Shown: positions 1 to 6,792, counted from the first letter of the stretch. The stretch is 7,394 bases of DNA from JAHFUI01 sp041485905 (GCA_041485905.1 JBGPKK010000221.1:1-7394), one strand, 5' to 3'. A program made the numbers and translations. The notes: generated by a model not told the origin, from the sequence alone.

Positions 1-99
1 GAGCAGTACCGCCCGGAGATGCGGAGGTACTACTTCGATCCGACGAAGTACAAAACGTATCTCGATCAGCTCGGGATCAAATACCCGACCGTGCGATAA
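1..99 (+). CDS. 3' end of an unidentified protein gene (partial)
   Basis: Frame 1 is open from the first base of the window and ends at TAA (97-99), giving a 32-residue C-terminus that begins EQYRPEMRRYY and ends GIKYPTVR. The tail is rich in Tyr, Lys and Arg and has no motif that identifies a family. It is the only plus-strand coding sequence I accept. It converges on the SEC-C gene, and a short hairpin 10 bases past its stop may terminate it. The fragment is too short to assign a function. It could be a chance open frame, but its natural composition and clean stop favour a real gene end. Confidence 0.5.
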   Translation, partial: EQYRPEMRRYYFDPTKYKTYLDQLGIKYPTVR

Positions 100-109
100 G
101 GATTTGGTG

Positions 110-129
110 AGTTGGTGAGTGCATCAACT
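110..129 (+). terminator. Short hairpin after the first gene, possible terminator
   Basis: AGTTGGTG (110-117) pairs with CATCAACT (122-129), allowing one G-U pair, across the 4-base loop AGTG. It lies 10 bases beyond the TAA of the upstream gene and is followed only by TTTCC, not by a real T-run. Its position between two convergent genes suits a terminator, but the stem is modest and the tail weak. Confidence 0.3.
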
Positions 130-229
130 TTCCAAGTCGCCAATTGTGCAAACCATACCGTCGCCATTGACTCTTCACCTCACTGAGGAATCGACTGTCT
201 CATTCGAATCGAGGCACCGGAGCGGCCCG

Positions 230-635
230 TCATACCACCTTCGGATCGAGCAGTTCGGCAGCGATGTCGAAATACAGATCGCGAATCTCGGTGTCGAAGT
301 CGACGAGATCCTCGCGCGTCATCAACCGCTTGCGGAACAGCCGCTCGCGCCAGTCGATGATGCGCGTATGCCAGCGCGGCGGCACGACAAATGGCGCCGT
401 CCCCAGCATGAACATCGTCGTAGTTCCAGAAATCCTCCCAGGCATGAACGATGAACGACTCGCCCCACGTATCGGCGATGAACCGCAGTAGTCCGTCCAC
501 GACTCGCCCTTCGGCAGCGCGGAGACGCAGACGCGCGGAGTCTTCCGCTGTCCTCGCCGGCAGGCAACAATGTTTGAACTTGCGTCCACTGCCGCACGGG
601 CAGGGATCGTTGCGACCGGGGGCTGCGGTGGGCAT
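230..635 (-). pseudogene. SEC-C motif protein, frameshifted
   Basis: From ATG at 635 the frame encodes GRNDPCPCGSGRKFKHCC, a textbook SEC-C zinc motif with Cys12, Cys14, Cys23 and Cys24 as ligands. A plausible globular stretch follows (FIADTWGESFIVHAWEDFW, then NYDD). After about position 415 this frame becomes Arg-rich and shadow-like and runs on to 180. The next frame over has normal protein composition (MFMLGTAPFVVPPRW to DIAAELLDPKVV) and stops at 230-232. The two halves join into one protein of about 134 residues if one base between about 400 and 420 is surplus. SEC-C motifs occur in SecA tails and in many small proteins of unknown role; this one has no recognised function. A TTG at 644 is an alternative start, and neither start has a clear ribosome site. 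The break may be a true mutation or a sequencing error. Confidence 0.75.
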
Positions 636-669
636 GGCGGGCAATTCTACAACCGGTCCGCGGGTACAC

Positions 670-723
670 CCGTCTCACGACGACAGCGGCCCACTCCCAT
701 GAGACGATTGAGACGGTGAGACG
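670..723. repeat. Inverted repeat with a triple TGAGACG direct repeat
   Basis: CCGTCTCA (670-677) is perfectly complementary to TGAGACGG (709-716), with 31 bases between the arms. The heptamer TGAGACG occurs three times nearly in tandem (700-706, 709-715, 717-723). The stretch lies between the end of the acetylation operon (stop at 816-818) and the start of the SEC-C gene (635). It could be a binding-site cluster for the SEC-C promoter or a weak hairpin after the operon. It has no T-tract, so it is not a classic intrinsic terminator. Confidence 0.4.
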
Positions 724-815
724 ACGGCTGCTGACGGGCAGGTTGAGCCTTCACCTTCGACCACCACTCCCGACAGTACGGACGCATTCAGGTGCCCGGC
801 TTGAAAGGATGACCG

Positions 816-1973
816 TTATCGTGGCACCAGTTCCGGCGTCGGCGCGAACGTGTATAGATGACGGCCGACGACTTCCTCGATGACGACGTCGGGATGCTCC
901 TGCTGAACGAGGTCGACGTCGAAATCGCTCTGCCACTGGTAGACGATGCGGCTGAAGTGCTCCGAGAGGTACGGAATCAACCGGCTGGCAAATGAGTCGC
1001 GGAACATAAGGGCGCGCGGCAATGTCGTTCCCGCGATCTCCGTTGCGACGCGTCCATCCTCCCCGTACGGATCCGGTTTCTGCGGTTCGACGACGATCGC
1101 CGACCACCCACGCCGCGGGACCAGGCCCGGCATCGTCACCTTTCCACGATCGACGAGGCCGAGCATCGTCGTCTTGTCGCCAGAGGGCGTTGATGGGGAC
1201 GTGTCGAAGTCCTCGCGCGTGAGCGGCTGGATGACAGGGAACCAGCGATGCAGTCGTGTCGCGATCTCCTGATACCCGACGAGAGCGCCCCGATCGTTCC
1301 AGTGCGTGTCATACAGGTGATACAGGAGCGCCGTCGGCTTGGCGGCGATGATGGCCGGGCGTAAATCCAGCACGTCGATCGTCGAGTGCGCGCGAAGGTA
1401 GGCGATAAGCTGATCGGCGCGATAGTCGTCACGCATCCGGTGCAGCGAATCCGGCATGTGCTCGGGATAGATCATCTGCTTGTCCGGCGCGATGACGAAA
1501 AGCAGGCGGACGCCGCGTTTGTCCAGCCAGTCGTGCGCACGATCGAGGGTGAGCCGCCATCGTTCCAGTTGCTCGGGTTCGAACGGCTCTGTCTGCAGGT
1601 AGTCCTCCATCCCGCCATCGTCGGCATAAAAGAGCCAGCCGTGCTTTCCCGCGATCACGGTGTCCGCCGATGATGTTCGCAGCAGGTGCCAGAGCACGGC
1701 GGTCTGCCAGTGGATCAGCCGACTTCGGAACGCGAAATGATCTTCGAAGTAATGCTGGAACTTGTCGGGCCAGGCACCGAGGTCCCGCGGCGCCCACGAC
1801 CACTGGGGCCAGGCGGCGAGCTCACGCATTTCCGCTTCCGAGATCGTGGCGCGATCGAGGCCCAGCAGCAGCCCGAGCCCTGGGGCCGCGATGACGGCGA
1901 CGAAGAAAAGAATCACTACAAGATCGGCGTGGCGTCGCCCGGCGCCGATCGCATCGTGACGGGGGGCGGCCAT
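816..1973 (-). CDS. AlgJ/AlgX-like SGNH-type O-acetyltransferase partner
   Basis: This 385-residue protein has a basic N-terminus and one hydrophobic segment at about 16-38 (a signal anchor or uncleaved signal), so the rest should be periplasmic. AlgJ/AlgX-family landmarks follow in order: EDHFAFRSR (77-85), GKHGWLFY (109-116), IAPDKQMIYPEHMP (161-174), DTHW (222-225) and RDSF (325-328), then the C-terminal block HPDVVIEEVVGRHL. By analogy with AlgJ/AlgX, Asp222 and His224 with Ser327 would form the catalytic triad that moves acetyl groups onto an exported polysaccharide. The start is ATG at 1973, whose A is also the last base of the TGA of the MBOAT gene (TGATG), so translation is probably coupled. 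An in-frame start at 2075 would only add residues from an overlap with the MBOAT gene. The stop is TAA (816-818). The target glycan is unknown, and nothing in the window shows alginate synthesis. Confidence 0.9.
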   Translation of the reverse strand: MAAPRHDAIGAGRRHADLVVILFFVAVIAAPGLGLLLGLDRATISEAEMRELAAWPQWSWAPRDLGAWPDKFQHYFEDHFAFRSRLIHWQTAVLWHLLRTSSADTVIAGKHGWLFYADDGGMEDYLQTEPFEPEQLERWRLTLDRAHDWLDKRGVRLLFVIAPDKQMIYPEHMPDSLHRMRDDYRADQLIAYLRAHSTIDVLDLRPAIIAAKPTALLYHLYDTHWNDRGALVGYQEIATRLHRWFPVIQPLTREDFDTSPSTPSGDKTTMLGLVDRGKVTMPGLVPRRGWSAIVVEPQKPDPYGEDGRVATEIAGTTLPRALMFRDSFASRLIPYLSEHFSRIVYQWQSDFDVDLVQQEHPDVVIEEVVGRHLYTFAPTPELVPR

Positions 1974-3409
1974 CAGAATCTGAAGTAGATGAATGGGTTG
2001 TACGTTCGCGCCGCGATTTGCGTGATGGAGGCGGCGAGCAGCACTCCCAGCGCGGCTGCAGCGGCAAGATTCCATGTCGCGGCGTGACCCGTCCGTCCCG
2101 CCGCCGGCTGGTCAACCCACTGCTGAATCGCCGAGACCACGGGCGTGGCCCCGATGATTCCGGCCGCCAGGGCAAGCACGCGTTCCGGTGTCAGGTACCA
2201 CGCGACGGTGAACGGCGTCGGCAGGGCCGGACTCAAACCGGCCATTGCCTTGAGAAATGCCATGGCGCCCGCAAGCGACTCCGCGCGGAAGAACACCCAT
2301 CCGATCATGACGACCATCATCAGATAGAGGTGCCGAAGCGGTCGCCACAGTCTCGTGAGGCGATCGGCAACGCCGAGCCGTTCCACCACCAGAAAAGACC
2401 CGTGGAACAAACCCCAGACGACGAACGTCCAGCTCGCGCCGTGCCACAGGCCGCAGAAAAAAAATACGGTCACCAGGTTGACGTACACGCGTGCAAGCGG
2501 GACGCGGCTTCCGCCCAGCGGCACGAAGAGGTAGTCGCGAAACCAGGTCGAGAGCGACATGTGCCATCGACGCCAGAAGTCCTGCGCGCTTTGGGCGATG
2601 TAGGGCCACCGGAAGTTTTCCGGGAAACGGAACCCGAACATCCGGCCCAGGCCGATCGCCATGTCTGAGTAGCCGGAGAAGTCGAAGTAGATCTGCAGCG
2701 TGTAGCAGACGATGCCGAGCCACGCGTGACCGGCGCTGAGTTGCTCGGGCGCCATGGCGAAGATCTTGTCCGCGGGTCCCGCGACGATGTTCGCGATGAG
2801 AACTTTCTTCGCCAGCCCGACGACGAAGCGCCGCACGCCGTACGCAAAATCGTCGAGGCAGACCGTCCGCTTCGCGAGCTGGCCGGCGATGTCGCGGTAC
2901 CGGATGATGGGACCCGCGATGAGCTGCGGAAACAGCAGCAGATACAGCGCGGCGTGCACCGGACTCTTTTGCGCGGTCGCGTCGCCCCGATACACGTCGA
3001 CCACGTAAGAGATCGCGTGGAAGGTGAAGAACGAAATGCCGATCGGCAGCAGGACGCGCGGCACCACGACCGGACGGACGCTCAGGACGAGGAACAGTGT
3101 GTTGACGTTGTCGGCCAGGAAGTTCGCGTACTTGAAGATGGCCAGCACGCCGAGGTTGACGCCGATCGTCAGGGCGAGAAGACGTTTGTCACGGCGCCCC
3201 GCGATCGCAATTGCCATCCAGTAGTTGAACGCGATCGACCCCAGCATCAGCCACGTGAAAGCGCCGCCGCCCTTCGCGTAGAACAGCACGCTCGCGATCA
3301 GGAGGAGCCAGTTGCCGTAGGCCGCGTGCGTGCGCGAGAACCCCGCGAAGTACAGCGCCAGCAGGACCGGCAGGAAGAGAAAGAGAAATGTCGGTTCGGT
3401 GAAGAGCAC
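1973..3409 (-). CDS. AlgI-family MBOAT O-acyltransferase
   Basis: This 478-residue polytopic membrane protein opens with MLFTEPTFLFLFLPVLL, the usual AlgI-like N-terminus, which supports the GTG start at 3409. A weak AGGCG ribosome site lies 5 bases upstream of it. MBOAT landmarks include PIGISFFTFHAISYVVD (122-138), FPQLIAGPIIRY (160-171), YFDFSGYSDMAIGLGRMFGF (241-260), the amphipathic block DFWRRWHMSLSTWFRDY (277-293) and GLWHGASW (320-327) holding the expected catalytic His323, with a second conserved-type His336. Length and motif order match intact AlgI proteins. The family takes acyl groups, usually acetyl, from the cytoplasm and passes them across the inner membrane to a periplasmic partner. 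That partner is encoded directly after it with a one-base overlap. The methyltransferase-like gene ends only 17 bases upstream, so all three are probably co-transcribed. The acceptor could be an exopolysaccharide or another envelope glycan. Confidence 0.93.
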   Translation of the reverse strand: MLFTEPTFLFLFLPVLLALYFAGFSRTHAAYGNWLLLIASVLFYAKGGGAFTWLMLGSIAFNYWMAIAIAGRRDKRLLALTIGVNLGVLAIFKYANFLADNVNTLFLVLSVRPVVVPRVLLPIGISFFTFHAISYVVDVYRGDATAQKSPVHAALYLLLFPQLIAGPIIRYRDIAGQLAKRTVCLDDFAYGVRRFVVGLAKKVLIANIVAGPADKIFAMAPEQLSAGHAWLGIVCYTLQIYFDFSGYSDMAIGLGRMFGFRFPENFRWPYIAQSAQDFWRRWHMSLSTWFRDYLFVPLGGSRVPLARVYVNLVTVFFFCGLWHGASWTFVVWGLFHGSFLVVERLGVADRLTRLWRPLRHLYLMMVVMIGWVFFRAESLAGAMAFLKAMAGLSPALPTPFTVAWYLTPERVLALAAGIIGATPVVSAIQQWVDQPAAGRTGHAATWNLAAAAALGVLLAASITQIAARTYNPFIYFRF

Positions 3410-3426
3410 CAGGACGCCTGCAGAAG

Positions 3427-4125
3427 CTACCGCCTGTTGAAGATCAGCACATGCTGGCGGGGCAGCTCGTCGTTCACGCGCCCGAGGCGGAACCCTTCGG
3501 CTTCGACTTCCAGTTTGGCTTCGGCCACGCTCATCTTGTGTTCAGGGCGGATGGGAATCGCGGGATCTTCCTTGCGGTACTCGAGCAGCACCAGCCGTCC
3601 GCCGGGCTTCAGCGCGTCATGGAGGTGCCGGAGCATCGCCTGCGGCTGGGAGAATTCGTGATAGACGTCCACCAGCAGCGCGAGGTCGATCGAGTCGGCG
3701 GGCAGCTTGGGGTCGTCCGGTGCGCCGAGAACGAGACGGACGTTCGAGATGCGGCTCTTTTTCAGCCGCGCATCCAGCAAATCCAGCATGGCCTGCTGAA
3801 TGTCGTTCGCATAGACCACGCCTTTGTCGCCGACGCGTTTGGCCATCCGCACGGTCATGTAGCCGGAGCCCGCGCCGATGTCGGCGACCGTCGATCCTTT
3901 CTTGATGCCGATGATATCGAGCGCATCGTCTGGCGCTTCCTCGGTCTCGCGTTCGACGCGATCGAGCCACGCCGCGCCCGAGGCGCCCATCACCTCGGCG
4001 AATCGCCGGCCGCTTATCGGATGTACGCCGGGGGTCTGCGCGACAGCAACGACGACAAGGGCGAGCGCGAGCAGCGCCGCGATTACAGCGCTGTACCGGA
4101 CGGACGTGACAGGTCTTCGGGTCAT
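3427..4125 (-). CDS. Exported class I SAM-dependent methyltransferase-like protein
   Basis: This 232-residue protein starts MTRRPVTSVRYSAV and has a clear signal peptide: basic end, hydrophobic core (about 13-29), then AVA-Q, cleaved near residue 30. The mature part is a class I methyltransferase fold: motif I VADIGAGSGYMTVRMA (80-95), an acidic residue after the next strand (YANDIQ, about 105-110), LALLVDVYHEF (148-158) and ALKPGGRLVLLEYR (171-184), ending in RQHVLIFNRR. The combination of an exported protein and a SAM-binding core is odd because SAM is cytoplasmic. Related signal-bearing proteins are widespread, but I know of no settled function. It heads the operon 17 bases before the MBOAT gene. 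ATG at 4125 is chosen because it places the signal peptide at the N-terminus. It lacks a ribosome site of its own and may rely on the overlapping leader ORF. A frame open up to 4389 has no signal-like start. Confidence 0.88.
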   Translation of the reverse strand: MTRRPVTSVRYSAVIAALLALALVVVAVAQTPGVHPISGRRFAEVMGASGAAWLDRVERETEEAPDDALDIIGIKKGSTVADIGAGSGYMTVRMAKRVGDKGVVYANDIQQAMLDLLDARLKKSRISNVRLVLGAPDDPKLPADSIDLALLVDVYHEFSQPQAMLRHLHDALKPGGRLVLLEYRKEDPAIPIRPEHKMSVAEAKLEVEAEGFRLGRVNDELPRQHVLIFNRR

Positions 4126-4151
4126 ATGACTAGAATACCAACAATTTTCAT
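4122..4151 (-). CDS. Possible 9-residue leader peptide overlapping the methyltransferase start
   Basis: ATG at 4151 opens MKIVGILVI and stops at TGA (4124-4122), which overlaps the methyltransferase ATG (4125-4123) as ATGA. GAGGG (4160-4156) lies 4 bases upstream of the leader ATG, whereas the methyltransferase ATG has no Shine-Dalgarno sequence. The arrangement would allow the operon's first gene to be translated by coupling. A 9-codon ORF can arise by chance, so this is tentative. Confidence 0.3.
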   Translation of the reverse strand: MKIVGILVI

Positions 4152-4286
4152 CCTGCCCTCGTTCACGCGTATTCACGCGCGTGCGAATACTCGAGTTTGA
4201 GCCGATTTTCACAGGGGTCTTTGCGTTTTCATCGTATCGTGGTGTTTCAGCGCTGGGCACGCAATTTCCTCGATTTTGCCACCCCC
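4126..4286. other. Intergenic region upstream of the acetylation operon
   Basis: No convincing gene lies between the methyltransferase start and the decayed insertion sequence, apart from the possible leader ORF at 4122-4151. This stretch should hold the operon promoter. It contains the inverted repeat at 4169-4190 and AT-richer DNA around 4195-4280, but I see no convincing -35/-10 pair. Confidence 0.5.
4162..4190. promoter_or_regulatory. Operator-like inverted repeat upstream of the operon
   Basis: GTATTC (4169-4174) and GAATAC (4185-4190) are complementary and flank the self-complementary core ACGCGCGT (4175-4182), giving a near-palindrome of 22 bases. TTCACGCG is also directly repeated at 4162-4169 and 4172-4179. 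The site lies about 45 bases upstream of the methyltransferase ATG and 18 bases upstream of the leader ATG, so it could be a repressor site over the operon promoter or an RNA hairpin in its leader. No protein can be named for it. Confidence 0.35.
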
Positions 4287-5345
4287 TGTCCTTCGCCAAG
4301 ACACGATCCATCAGAGTTCCGCGTGACGCGGTCAATCTGGGACGGGTGTGTTGAGGAAGGACGGACGAGATGTGTGATGCCGACGGCACCGACTTCTCGA
4401 AGAGTTCGCAGATAGGTCACACCCGCGTGGCGAGTGCTGCCGCGGGCGGTGTCTTAGGCGGCGCGCCGCTCGTACCTGTGATGGAGGCCGCCGACCTCGG
4501 CGATCGCGACGATGTCACCCCACGCCGGCGGTTGAGGCGATCGCGAATGCGGCGCGTCTTTGGCCAGCGCCAGATGCGTCCGGGTCCGATGATAGTACGT
4601 GAGGTATCGTGCCAACACGCGGCGCAGATGCCCCTTGCTGAGGACGATGACGTGATCCAGACACTCGCGGCGGATCCGATCAGCCGCTCCACGTACGGAT
4701 TCTGCCATGGACTCGACGGGGCTGAGACGACTTCGGTGATCCCCATGCCCGCGACCCGATGACAGAACCGCTCGCCATAAATGGCGTCACGATCCCGCAG
4801 CAACCACCGGGGCGCGGCATCGTCCGGAAAGGCGTTGACCAGTTGCTGGGCGGTCCAAGCAGCCGTGGGATGCTCCGTGACATTGATGTGCACAATTCGT
4901 CGGCGCGCCTGCGAGAGCAGGACGAGCACGAACAGCACCCGGCCGGTGAGTGTGGGGACCGTGAAGAAGTCGACGGAGACCACTGAGGTCGTGTGATTGG
5001 CCAGGAACGTCCGCCACGTTTGGGAGGGCGGTCGGCGCCGCCGTCTGACGAGGCGGGAGACGGTTCGTTCGGACACCCAACACCCAGCTTCCGCAATTCG
5101 CCCTGCGTCCGCGGCGCACCCCACAGGGGATTGGTAATGGCCAGGCGAGGACGACGGGAGCGTTGGAGCACCATCAACTGGTGCCGCAGGGCCAGCACTT
5201 CGGCCTGCAGGGCCGCTCGAGGTCGAACCGAGTCTCGCAGACTCACGAGCAGGGAAAGCAGGAACGGCCCCATGGTGGGGAAGCGTATCCACCGACGGCC
5301 GTAACATCAACAGCTCGAGCACGAACCGAGTACTTGGTAGGGACA
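4287..5345 (-). mobile_element. Decayed insertion sequence with a DDE integrase
   Basis: The element surrounds the broken transposase. Candidate degenerate ends are TGTCCTTCGCCAAG read inward from 4287 on the plus strand and TGTCCCTACCAAG read inward from 5345 on the minus strand; about 16 of the first 21 bases match with two small gaps. I could not find a target-site duplication, so the left boundary is weak. The right boundary is better placed, because it sits next to the stop codon of the TPR gene. The present span is about 1.06 kb. Adding back the apparent internal loss would give roughly 1.3 kb, reasonable for an IS with one integrase gene. Confidence 0.5.
4454..5273 (-). pseudogene. DDE integrase-type transposase, multiply disrupted
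   Basis: The protein can be pieced together from three frames. Frame one (from ATG 5273) gives SLRDSVRPRAALQAEVLALR, then HQLMVLQ and RPRLAI, joined abruptly to TNPLWGAPRTQGELRKLG. Intact relatives have several dozen more residues (helix-turn-helix region) between RPRL and NPLWGAPR, so an in-frame deletion lies near 5130-5142. A one-base loss near 5076-5081 moves to frame two, which carries VSERTVSRL, PPSQTWRTFLANH, SVDFFTVPTL, EHPTAAWTAQQLVNAFPDD, LLRDRDAIYG and SPWQNPYVERLIGS. A loss of about four bases near 4675 moves to frame three, IRRECLDHVIVLS to GGLHHRYERRAA, stop TAA (4456-4454). The likely DDE residues are visible: Asp in SVDFF, Asp in LLRDRD and Glu in YVERL. This is an rve-type integrase of the IS3/IS481-like style; the exact IS family is not certain. 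With three lesions it cannot be active. Confidence 0.88.
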
Positions 5346-5346
5346 A

Positions 5347-6540
5347 CTATCGTCGTTTCTGTTCGAGCCGCCGTGCCCGTGTTTCAAACGCGCGCGCGTC
5401 GGCGTGGCGGCCTATGTCGTGCAGCAGCTCCGCGTAGTTGAAGAGGCAGGTCGCGATGTTCGGGTGAGTCGGCGGGAGCGCGACCTCGAACAGCGCAAGC
5501 GCGCGGCGATACAGCGGCTCAGCCTCGGCCGTCCGGCCTGCTTCCCGAAGCAGGCCGGCGAGGTTGTTGAGCGTCATCGCGACGTCCGGGTGATCGGGGC
5601 CGAACAACCGCTCTTTGATCGCGAGCGCCCGCCGGTACTGGCGCTCCGCTTCGACGAGATGGCCCTTCGCCTCTTCTACAGCCGCCAGATTGTTCAGCGT
5701 GACCGCGACCTCGTAGTGATCGGGACCGAACGCGCGCTCGAAAATCGCGAGCGCCCGCCGATAGATTGCATCGGCTTCCTCGTATTTCCCCTGTCCCTCG
5801 AGAATTGCGGCAAGCGCGGCGGCGTCGGCCGCCACTTCCGGGTGATCCGGACCGAGCGCCTTCTCGCGAATGACGACTGACCGGCGGGCGAACGGCTCGC
5901 CGCGCGCAAATTGTCCGCGGGCATGCTCGAGGCCGCCCAGGTTGTGCAGAATCGTCGCGGCCTGCGGATGGTCGGGTCCGAAGGCCTTTTCGGTCATTGC
6001 GAGCGCGCGACGGTAGAGGCGCGACGCCTTTGCGAATTCGCCCGTGTACTTGTAGAGCACGCCCAGGTCGTTCATGGCGCCCGCGACCTCGGCATCGTCG
6101 TCGCCGAAGGTGCGCTTCGCAATCGCGATCGCCTGCTTCAACAGCGGCTCGGCTTCGCCGTAGCGGCCGAGCGCGCGGCAGACGCCCGCGAGCCCGCCGA
6201 TCGCCTGCATCCGCAGCCGCTGCACGTCACGGTCGCTCGTCTCCTGAGCGGCCTGATTCAGAATGCGGACCGCACGCCTGTAGCGTGGTTCAGCGGCCGA
6301 GTACTCCGCTCGATCCTCGTACACGCCCGCGAGGCAGAGCAGCACGTTCGCGACATCTGGATGGTCGGGGCCGGCATGCGATTCGAGGATTTCGAGCGCC
6401 TGGCTGGCGAGGGTTTCCGCTTCGTCGCGGCTTCCACGTTCACGGGCCGAGACTGCCCGATCGTGAAGGCGCACGGCTTCGTCGATCGGATCGGCCGGCT
6501 GCCAAGCCGGGTCGGAGCCAAAGGGGGAGTGGCCCGCCAT
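5347..6540 (-). CDS. Kinesin-light-chain-type TPR repeat protein
   Basis: The 397-residue product consists of about nine tetratricopeptide repeats from residue 19 to 393 with a 42-residue period. The repeat signature is A-x2-LNNLA, then G-x-Y-x-EA and YRRALAI, with FGPDHP at the turn. Such repeats make a right-handed superhelix that binds other proteins. There is no signal peptide, membrane segment or catalytic domain, so a cytoplasmic scaffold role is likely and its partner is unknown. The start is ATG at 6540 (MAGHSPFGSDP), with no clear ribosome site. The repeat-peptide gene ends 51 bases upstream in the same reading frame, separated by its TAG and 17 further sense codons, which suggests one transcript and translational reinitiation. 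The stop TAG (5349-5347) lies one base outside the presumed right end of the dead insertion sequence. A remnant of a second copy lies at 6971-7040. Confidence 0.92.
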   Translation of the reverse strand: MAGHSPFGSDPAWQPADPIDEAVRLHDRAVSARERGSRDEAETLASQALEILESHAGPDHPDVANVLLCLAGVYEDRAEYSAAEPRYRRAVRILNQAAQETSDRDVQRLRMQAIGGLAGVCRALGRYGEAEPLLKQAIAIAKRTFGDDDAEVAGAMNDLGVLYKYTGEFAKASRLYRRALAMTEKAFGPDHPQAATILHNLGGLEHARGQFARGEPFARRSVVIREKALGPDHPEVAADAAALAAILEGQGKYEEADAIYRRALAIFERAFGPDHYEVAVTLNNLAAVEEAKGHLVEAERQYRRALAIKERLFGPDHPDVAMTLNNLAGLLREAGRTAEAEPLYRRALALFEVALPPTHPNIATCLFNYAELLHDIGRHADARAFETRARRLEQKRR

Positions 6541-6578
6541 CGGTTGAAAGAATACTGCAGCCGGCGCCCCGTTCCCGG

Positions 6579-6606
6579 CTGACAGCGGCCGCTAGCGGCG
6601 GCCGGG
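6579..6606. repeat. Conserved palindromic element at the peptide stop codon, copy 1
   Basis: The stop codon of the short peptide gene lies inside the perfect palindrome GCCGCTAGCGGC (6588-6599). The surrounding block CTGACAGCGGCCGCTAGCGG recurs after the longer peptide gene (7060-7079). On the minus strand it begins in the last codons and runs into the gap before the TPR gene. It may fold into a hairpin that slows ribosomes or protects the RNA end. Part of the conservation simply reflects the shared coding tail and a recent duplication. Confidence 0.45.
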
Positions 6607-6786
6607 GCTGGTGTCGATGCCCCCGGCGCGCACGTGCGTCTGCAGCTTGAGGCCGCCACTCAGAGACTCGCTGTGGTTCGCGGCCAGCCTGCCCGCCTTG
6701 ACGCTGGTTCGGACCTTGAGGCCGCGCAGCGTCTCGTTGTGATTGAGGCTCGTCCCGCCGGCCTTCACGTTCGTTTTGGTATTCAT
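6592..6786 (-). CDS. Short NHN-repeat peptide (64 residues), possible precursor peptide
   Basis: The peptide starts MNT at ATG 6786, with the best ribosome site of the window (AAGGGAG, 6799-6793, 6 bases upstream). It then carries two repeat units and a tail. Unit 1 (residues 4-25) holds KTNVKAGG, SLNHNET and RGLKV. Unit 2 (26-48) holds RTSVKAG, a degenerate ANHSES and GGLKL. The tail (49-64) is QTHVRAGGIDTSPGRR. The product is strongly basic, Gly/Asn/Thr-rich and lacks Cys, a signal peptide or any membrane segment. It lies directly upstream of the TPR gene, probably in the same transcript, and has a longer paralogue at 7071-7394. I do not recognise a named family. The tandem near-identical core units with a fixed tail recall multi-core RiPP precursors, but a small beta-repeat or RNA-binding protein is equally open. 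Confidence 0.75.
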   Translation of the reverse strand: MNTKTNVKAGGTSLNHNETLRGLKVRTSVKAGRLAANHSESLSGGLKLQTHVRAGGIDTSPGRR

Positions 6787-6792
6787 TGGTCG

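Noticed and set aside
119..454. Plus-strand 111-codon ORF
   Set aside because: It is mostly antisense to the SEC-C gene, with no ribosome site and no recognisable motif.
1974..2075. Upstream in-frame extension of the AlgJ-like protein
   Set aside because: It would overlap the end of the MBOAT gene by about 100 bases and places an Arg-rich non-signal stretch before the membrane segment; ATG at 1973 gives the usual stop/start overlap.
2726..3661. Plus-strand ORF of 311 codons
   Set aside because: It is antisense to the MBOAT gene, rich in Arg, Asp, Gln and His, and lacks any motif; the opposite strand is a clear membrane acyltransferase.
3451..4200. Plus-strand ORF of 249 codons
   Set aside because: It is a mirror of the methyltransferase gene; the minus strand carries the recognisable SAM motif and signal peptide.
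4126..4389. Upstream in-frame extension of the methyltransferase-like protein
   Set aside because: It would bury the signal peptide about 90 residues inside the protein, and its composition looks non-coding.
5911..6582. Plus-strand ORFs over the TPR gene
   Set aside because: They are the antisense reading of a repetitive GC-rich gene, and their apparent repeats only reflect the TPR period.
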